From contig JAJRTR010000204.1 in the NCBI GenBank assembly GCA_024278215.1, forward strand, positions 1 through 64,000: a stretch of DNA of 64,000 bases, in the 5' to 3' direction. The notes under the pieces were generated by a model, which saw nothing but the letters and a program-made list of their open reading frames with translations, was not told the DNA's origin and searched no databases. The stretch comes from a bacterium. GTDB taxonomy: Bacteria > UBP15 > UBA6099 > JAJRTR01. Both the position numbers and the translations under genes were made by a program. Positions 58,202-64,000 of the stretch are shown here, in pieces (within the stretch, counting starts at the first letter, position 1; each line of letters starts with the position of its first letter).

Positions 58202-61165
58202 CTACAGTGCGATATTGCCGTGTTTGCGGCGCGGTCGGTGCTCGCGTTTCGACTGGAGCATGTCCAGCGCGGTGATGATACGCTGGCGTGTGTCGTTCGG
58301 AGCGATAACATCGTCGATGTAGCCGAATTCCGCCGTGATGTAGGGATTGGCGAATTTTTCACGGTACTCGCGTGCGAGTTCGGCGCGTTTGGCTTCGGGG
58401 TCGGCAGCCTCGCTGATCTGTTTTCGCGCAATTATGTTGATCGCGCCGTCGGGGCCCATCACGGCAAGTTCGGCGGTGGGCCATGCGAGGTTGATGTCGC
58501 CGCCCGAGTGTTTCGAGCACATGACGTCGTATGCGCCGCCGTAAGCTTTTCGTGTGATGATCGTGATCTTCGGCACAGTCGCTTCGCAGAAGGCATAGAG
58601 GAGTTTCGATCCGTGGCTGATGATGCCGCCATGTTCCTGGTCTGTGCCGGGCAGGAAGCCGGGCACATCAACGAATGTGACGAGCGGGATATTGAAAGAG
58701 TCGCAGAACCGAACGAAGCGGGCTGATTTGCGCGACGCGCTGATGTTGAGGCAGCCTGCGAGGTAGTTGGGCTGGTTGGCGACGATACCCACGGGGAAGC
58801 CGTTATAGCGGGCGAAGCCGACGACGATGTTCTGCGCGTAGTACTGGGCGACTTCGAGGAATTCGCCGGCGTCGACGGTTTTAGCGATGACATTTTTTAT
58901 ATCGTAAGGGTGGTTCGGATCGTCGGGGAGGATGTCGACGAGGTTTTCGCCGGGTTCGAGAATCGCGTCGCGCGGCTCGGCAAGCGGGGGGTCTTCCATG
59001 TTGTTGGAGGGCATGTATTCGAGCATATAGCGAACGAGGTCGAGACAGTCTTTCTCGGTTGGTGTGACGAACTGAACGACGCCGCTTGTGGAGTTGTGGG
59101 CCATGGCGCCGCCGAGTTCCTCGAAGGAAACTTCCTCGCCTGTCGCGGCCTTGATGACCTGCGGGCCGGTGATGAACATGTGGCTGGTTTTGTCTACCAT
59201 GGCGATGAAGTCGGTCATAGCGGGCGAATAGACCGCGCCGCCGGCGCACGGGCCGAGGATCGCGGATATCTGAGGCACGACGCCTGAGCTGAGCACGTTG
59301 CGGAAGAAGATGTCGCCGTAGCCGGCGAGGCTCGCGACGCCTTCCTGAATGCGAGCGCCGCCGCAGTCGTTAAGCCCGATCACAGGCGCTCCGGCCTTCA
59401 TCGCAAGGTCCATGAGCTTGCATACTTTCTGCGCGTAGCGTTCACCGAGCGCACCGCCGAAGACAGTGAAATCCTGCGAGAAGACGAACACCAGGCGACC
59501 GTTTATGTTGCCGTATCCGCAGGCGACGCCGTCTCCGATCGGCCTTTTCTTGTCGAGCCCGAAATCGCGGCACCTGTGGCGCACAAACCTGTCGATCTCG
59601 ACGAAAGTGCCCTCGTCGAGCAGGTAATCGATTCTTTCGTAGGCGGTCATCTTGCCGCGTTCGTGCTGTTTGTCGATGGCCTTGAGACCGCCGCCGAGTT
59701 TCGCTTCTTCGGACATCGTTTCATAAAGCTTCATTTTTCGCTGGTTGTCCGTGAGAGATTCGTCTTCCTCCTTCTCGGGGAGAGTGATCTCCGGCGCGGG
59801 CCGTTCCGGTTCTTTCTGTTTTTCGAGACGCTTCTTGAAGAAGTCGACGGCGACCTGCGGGAACAGCACATAAGTGAGGACGTCTTCTTCCGACTGTTTC
59901 CACTCTTTGACGGCTTTGCGGGCGGCGGGCAACTCGGGTTTGATGGTCGCGCCGGGCCTGTCGGTGATGGGTTCGATGTCGCCGATTGCTTTTTTGAGCA
60001 GTTTTTTATTTATCTTGCCGGGCGCGCGGCCGTAGAGTCCCTTAAGATAAAGTTTCACTTCCTCGGTGATGATTTTATAGCGCTCGCCGGTCATTACGTT
60101 TATCGTAGCCTGTACGCCGACGATCTGGCTCGAGGGCGTAACGAGTGGCGGGTAGCCGAGGTCTTTGCGCACGCGCGGCACTTCGTCGAGCACTTCGTCT
60201 ATCTTGTCCAGCATATCCTGTTCCTTGAGCTGGTTGACCAGGTTGGAGAACATGCCGCCGGGGATCATGTGCACGAGGATGCCGGTGGAAACGCGCTCGG
60301 ACAGTGGGTTCAGCAGGTCCGCGTAATTCTCACGGACATGTTTGAAGCGGTCGGAAATCTCGACAAGTTTCGCGAGATCGAGGCCGGTGTCGTGTTCCGT
60401 GCCACGGAGCGCGGCGACAGTGGTTTCGGTGGGAGGTTGCGACGTGCCGCCGGAAAGGGGCGAAAGCGCCGTGTCGAGAATATCCACGCCCGCGTCGCAC
60501 GCGGCCATATACGCCATCGGCGCCATGCCGCTTGTGCAGTGGCTGTGCAGATGCACGATGGTGTTGAGCTTTTTCTTTAGCGCTTTTGTCAGTTCATATA
60601 CAGCCTGTGGCGTGATGACACCCGCCATATCTTTTATACATATCGAGTCCGCGCCCAGCTCGTGGAGTTCGGTGGCCGTCTCGACAAACTTCTTTATCGT
60701 ATGCACGGGGCTGACCGTGTATGAGATGGTGCCCTCGCAGTGTGCGCCGACTTTCTTCACTTCGCGCATCGCCACTTCCATGTTGCGCACGTCGTTAAGG
60801 GCGTCAAACACACGGAACACATCCACGCCGTTCTTGTGCGCGAGCTGCACGAATTTTTTCACAACATCGTCCGCGTAGTGTTTGTAGCCGACGACATTCT
60901 GCCCGCGCAGCAGCATCTGCATCGGTGTGTTGGGGCATGCCTTCTTGAATCGGCGTATACGTTCCCAGGGGTCTTCGCCGAGGAACCTGATGCAGGAGTC
61001 GAATGTCGCGCCGCCCCAGGTCTCGAGCGAGAAGAACCCGATTTTATCCATGTCCGAGGCGATGGGCATCATGTCGTCGATCTTCATACGCGTTGCAATC
61101 AGCGACTGGTGCGCGTCGCGGAATATCGTGTCTGTAAGCTGAACTTTTTTGTTTTTCCTTGCCAT
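58202..61165 (-). CDS. Fused 5S-like pyruvate carboxyltransferase and 12S-like methylmalonyl-CoA carboxyltransferase (transcarboxylase-like fusion)
   Basis: N-term: [62 protein letters not shown]...[10 protein letters not shown]-term: [31 protein letters not shown]...[16 protein letters not shown]...[16 protein letters not shown]. Confidence 0.92.
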   Translation of the reverse strand: MARKNKKVQLTDTIFRDAHQSLIATRMKIDDMMPIASDMDKIGFFSLETWGGATFDSCIRFLGEDPWERIRRFKKACPNTPMQMLLRGQNVVGYKHYADDVVKKFVQLAHKNGVDVFRVFDALNDVRNMEVAMREVKKVGAHCEGTISYTVSPVHTIKKFVETATELHELGADSICIKDMAGVITPQAVYELTKALKKKLNTIVHLHSHCTSGMAPMAYMAACDAGVDILDTALSPLSGGTSQPPTETTVAALRGTEHDTGLDLAKLVEISDRFKHVRENYADLLNPLSERVSTGILVHMIPGGMFSNLVNQLKEQDMLDKIDEVLDEVPRVRKDLGYPPLVTPSSQIVGVQATINVMTGERYKIITEEVKLYLKGLYGRAPGKINKKLLKKAIGDIEPITDRPGATIKPELPAARKAVKEWKQSEEDVLTYVLFPQVAVDFFKKRLEKQKEPERPAPEITLPEKEEDESLTDNQRKMKLYETMSEEAKLGGGLKAIDKQHERGKMTAYERIDYLLDEGTFVEIDRFVRHRCRDFGLDKKRPIGDGVACGYGNINGRLVFVFSQDFTVFGGALGERYAQKVCKLMDLAMKAGAPVIGLNDCGGARIQEGVASLAGYGDIFFRNVLSSGVVPQISAILGPCAGGAVYSPAMTDFIAMVDKTSHMFITGPQVIKAATGEEVSFEELGGAMAHNSTSGVVQFVTPTEKDCLDLVRYMLEYMPSNNMEDPPLAEPRDAILEPGENLVDILPDDPNHPYDIKNVIAKTVDAGEFLEVAQYYAQNIVVGFARYNGFPVGIVANQPNYLAGCLNISASRKSARFVRFCDSFNIPLVTFVDVPGFLPGTDQEHGGIISHGSKLLYAFCEATVPKITIITRKAYGGAYDVMCSKHSGGDINLAWPTAELAVMGPDGAINIIARKQISEAADPEAKRAELAREYREKFANPYITAEFGYIDDVIAPNDTRQRIITALDMLQSKREHRPRRKHGNIAL

Positions 61166-61226
61166 TTATGTAATCCTCTTTTCTGCTATTATCACAGCAT
61201 CATTGTATCCGCGCATATATTTCGAT

Positions 61227-61646
61227 CTACTCGCAGATTTCTACAAGTATGCCGCCCGTCGCTTTTGGGTGGATGAAAGCGATTTTCTTATTGTGGGCAC
61301 CGATGCGCGGCTTCTCGTCGATCATCCTCACGCCTGAAGCCATAAGATTTTCGATGACCGATTCGATATTCTCGACAGCGATGGCAATGTGGTGGAGGCC
61401 GTCGCCTTTCTTGTCGAGGAATTTCGAGATGGGGCTGTCGTCGGTCGTCGGCTCGATCAGTTCGATTTTCGCGTCGCCCGTGTCGAGTATCGCGGCCTTC
61501 ACCTTCTGCTCAGCGATCTCCTCGATGCCCTCGAATTCGAGTCCGATTAGGTCTTTATACAATCTGAGCTGCGCGTCGATGCTTTTGACGGCTATGCCTA
61601 TGTGGTCGAGACCGTTTATTTTGTTTGCCATGATTATTTCCCCCAT
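61227..61646 (-). CDS. mce: Methylmalonyl-CoA epimerase
   Basis: INGLDHIGIAVKSIDAQLRLYKDLIGLEFEGIEEIAEQKVKAAILDTGDAKIELIEPTTDDSPISKFLDKKGDGLHHIAIAVE. Confidence 0.95.
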   Translation of the reverse strand: MGEIIMANKINGLDHIGIAVKSIDAQLRLYKDLIGLEFEGIEEIAEQKVKAAILDTGDAKIELIEPTTDDSPISKFLDKKGDGLHHIAIAVENIESVIENLMASGVRMIDEKPRIGAHNKKIAFIHPKATGGILVEICE

Positions 61647-61817
61647 TTGATTTTATGTGTAGCTCGTCGAAAAAAAACGGTAGTGGAAGCCGGTGCCGGC
61701 GGTTTCCGGTGTTCCCGGGGGCCGGTCGGGTAACACACAGACTGAACGCTCCCGCGTTCACAACCTTTTCTTTTCGCTACAAACGATTGGTGATTGCCGG
61801 TCCGGTGTCGATTCAAG

Positions 61818-62513
61818 TTACAGATCATTCAATTTAAGTTTCAGTCTTGCGATAGCGTTTGTAATGTCGATGTCCTTGGGACACGCCTCGTTGCAGTTGA
61901 AAATTGTGTGGCACTTCCACGGCCCCTTGCTCGTGTTTATCAGGGCGAGCCGTTCCTTCTGTGCCTGGTCGCGCGTGTCGAATATGAACCTGTAGGCTTT
62001 GAGCAGAGCGGACGGGCCGATATAATCGTCGTCTGCCCAGAACGAGGGGCACGAAGACGTGCATGAAGCACACAGGATGCAGGATGCGGCTTCGTCGATA
62101 AGCTCCTGGTCTTCCGGCCACTGTATCCGCTCGGTGTCCGGTGGCGGCGAATTGTTCACGAAATATGGCATGATCGAGTAGAATCTTTCATAGAAGCGGT
62201 CCAGGTTAACGATGAGGTCTTTCTCGAGCGGGAACGAGCGAAGCGGTTCGACGATGATGTTTTTTCCGACATTCTTTACAAGGGTCTGGCAGGCCAGTCG
62301 GTTCTGTCCGTTTATCGTCATGGCACAGGAACCGCAGATCGCGTGGCCGCAGGAGCGGCGGAAAGCGAGTGTGCCGTCCTGGTGCCATTTTATCTCGTGC
62401 AGGCAGTCGAGCACCGGTGTTTCCGGCTCGGCCTCGACCGTGAAATCCTCGAAGTGAGGCCGCCTGTCCTTTGCAGGGTTGAACCTCTTTATCCTGAAGC
62501 GGATCTTCTGCAT
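61818..62513 (-). CDS. sdhB: Succinate dehydrogenase/fumarate reductase iron-sulfur subunit
   Basis: RRSCGHAICGSCAMTINGQNRLACQTL...CILCASCTSSCPSFW...CNEACPKDIDITNAI. Confidence 0.94.
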   Translation of the reverse strand: MQKIRFRIKRFNPAKDRRPHFEDFTVEAEPETPVLDCLHEIKWHQDGTLAFRRSCGHAICGSCAMTINGQNRLACQTLVKNVGKNIIVEPLRSFPLEKDLIVNLDRFYERFYSIMPYFVNNSPPPDTERIQWPEDQELIDEAASCILCASCTSSCPSFWADDDYIGPSALLKAYRFIFDTRDQAQKERLALINTSKGPWKCHTIFNCNEACPKDIDITNAIARLKLKLNDL

Positions 62514-64000
62514 CAGTACTTCCTTTCCTTCGGCTGGTAGCGTGTTATCACCACATCGCGCCAGGCTGTATGTGGTTCTTTGTCTGTTTTAAACAGGAGT
62601 GTATGCTTGAGGAAATTCGCATCGTCGCGTTCGGTGAAATCCACACGCGAGTGAGCGCCTCGACTCTCCTTGCGCTGCATGGCCGAGTAAGCGACCGCGG
62701 CAGCGAAATCGAGCATATTTTTCAGTTCCAGCGCTTCCTGGAGTTCGGTGTTGAACTGTTGCGTTTTGTCGTCAAGCGCGATTTTGTCGTAGTCGGCGGC
62801 GAGTTCGCGGACCTCATCATAAGCCTTCTGCATCCGTTTTTCTTCGCGGTACGCGCCGCAGTTTTCCATCATTGTGCCCTGCATCTTTTCGCGAAGTTCG
62901 GAAATCCTTATGCCGTCCGTTTTCGACAGCAGTTTCTTTATCAGTGCTTCGGTTTTCTTTTCGGGTCCGGCGGGCAGTGCCGGGCGTTGCGCTTCAGCAA
63001 GGTACTCACGCATATCTTTTCCTGTGCGGCGACCGAACACAACAGTGTCCACCAGTGAATTACAGCCGAGCCGGTTCGCGCCATGGACCGATTCGCAGGC
63101 GGCTTCTCCGGCGGCGTAGAGGCCCGGAACCGGCGTGTTGTTTTCGTCGGCGATCACACGTCCCATAGTGTCGGTGGGAACGCCGCCCATCATGTAGTGG
63201 CCTGTGGGCATCACAGGTATCGGGTCCTTCGTGCAGTCGACGCCGACGTAAGTCATGCAGAACTTATAAATTTCAGGCAATTTTTTAAGGATGGCTTCGC
63301 GCCCGATGTGGTGTATCCGGAGATAGACATATTCTTTGCCGTTTATGCCGCGGCCCGCGGCGATTTCGTCATAGATAGCGCGTGAAATAATGTCGCGCGG
63401 GGCGAGGTCTTTCATGTCCGGCGCGTACCTTTCCATGAAGGGCTCGCCTTCGGAATTTATAAGTATGCCGCCCTCGCCGCGCACGCCCTCGGTGATGAGT
63501 ATGCCGAGCGGATAGAGTCCGGTGGGGTGGAACTGCGCGAACTCCATATCCTGGAGCGGTATGCCCGCGTTGAATGCCATCGCGTAGCCGTCGCCAGTGC
63601 CTACATGCGCGTTCGACGTGATCCTGTAGATGCGGCCGCCGCCGCCCGTGGCAATCATTATCGCTGTGCAGTGGAATATGTGCAGTTCGCCCGTTTTCAT
63701 GTCTGCCGCCACCGCGCCGCAGACCGTGCCGCCGTTCAACAGTAGTTCGGTGACGAAGAATTCGCTGTAGTAGTTGACTTTCGCGCGTACGCTCTGCTCG
63801 AACAGCGAGTGCAGGATAACATGGCCGGTGCGGTCGGCGGCGTAGCACGCGCGTGGGTGCGAGTGGCCGCCGAACGGTCGCTGCGCGATCCGGCCTTCGG
63901 GCGTTCGGCTGAACGGAACGCCTATATGTTCGAGTTCATACACGGTCGGTATCGCGTTGTTGCAGAGAATCTCGATCTGGTTCTGGTCGCCGAGATAGTC
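62513..64000 (-). CDS. sdhA: Succinate dehydrogenase/fumarate reductase flavoprotein subunit (N-terminus outside window)
   Basis: HSHPRACYAADRTGHVILHSLFEQ...MEFAQFHPTGLYPLGILITEGVRGEGGILIN...GLYAAGEAACESVHGANRLGCNSLVD; frame stays open to 64000. Confidence 0.94.
   Translation of the reverse strand, partial: DYLGDQNQIEILCNNAIPTVYELEHIGVPFSRTPEGRIAQRPFGGHSHPRACYAADRTGHVILHSLFEQSVRAKVNYYSEFFVTELLLNGGTVCGAVAADMKTGELHIFHCTAIMIATGGGGRIYRITSNAHVGTGDGYAMAFNAGIPLQDMEFAQFHPTGLYPLGILITEGVRGEGGILINSEGEPFMERYAPDMKDLAPRDIISRAIYDEIAAGRGINGKEYVYLRIHHIGREAILKKLPEIYKFCMTYVGVDCTKDPIPVMPTGHYMMGGVPTDTMGRVIADENNTPVPGLYAAGEAACESVHGANRLGCNSLVDTVVFGRRTGKDMREYLAEAQRPALPAGPEKKTEALIKKLLSKTDGIRISELREKMQGTMMENCGAYREEKRMQKAYDEVRELAADYDKIALDDKTQQFNTELQEALELKNMLDFAAAVAYSAMQRKESRGAHSRVDFTERDDANFLKHTLLFKTDKEPHTAWRDVVITRYQPKERKY

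Noticed and set aside
59576-60580. Long antisense ORFs such as 59576..60580, 23288..24580 and 30370..31761
   Set aside because: Complementary to strongly supported CDSs; typical GC-rich shadow ORFs.
1-64000. CRISPR array, prophage, integrase/transposase or toxin-antitoxin/defence island
   Set aside because: No regularly spaced repeats, no cas, integrase, transposase or phage structural genes recognised; the tail-fibre-like repeats at 1-1597 belong to a signal-peptide-bearing protein with no phage context.

Overview
This 64 kb window looks like an ordinary chromosomal segment (about 50-55% GC by eye) of a Gram-negative-type bacterium, since it carries a TonB receptor and a porin. I cannot assign a lineage. 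Recognisable genes: ugd, glpX, trpD, ilvD, pheA, tsaC, a jag-yidC-yidD-rnpA-rpmH cluster, tRNA-Ile(GAT), livF and phenylacetate-CoA ligase. There are also two B12-binding radical SAM proteins and several large membrane and propeller proteins. At the right end is a compact minus-strand propionate / methylmalonyl-CoA operon: sdhA, sdhB, epimerase, fused transcarboxylase, birA, bioY. Most notable non-routine signals: (1) a ~178-bp MITE-like palindromic repeat family with four near-full copies plus two deletion derivatives, conserved GAGCCAATTGCAAAATT ends and 4-bp target duplications, all sitting at gene 3' ends or in intergenic gaps; (2) a second family with AGTGTYGYGTCA ends flanked by TA; (3) a 987-aa fusion of pyruvate (5S-like) and methylmalonyl-CoA (12S-like) carboxyltransferases with no biotin carrier; (4) a TonB receptor / TiaS-like / membrane S-component-like operon behind a Moco/Tuco-like riboswitch candidate and terminator; (5) a phenylacetate-CoA ligase interrupted by a single in-frame TAG with 59 conserved-looking codons after it; (6) a membrane-anchored PEP-synthase/rifampin-phosphotransferase-like protein. 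All family names come from reading the translations. No database search was possible.
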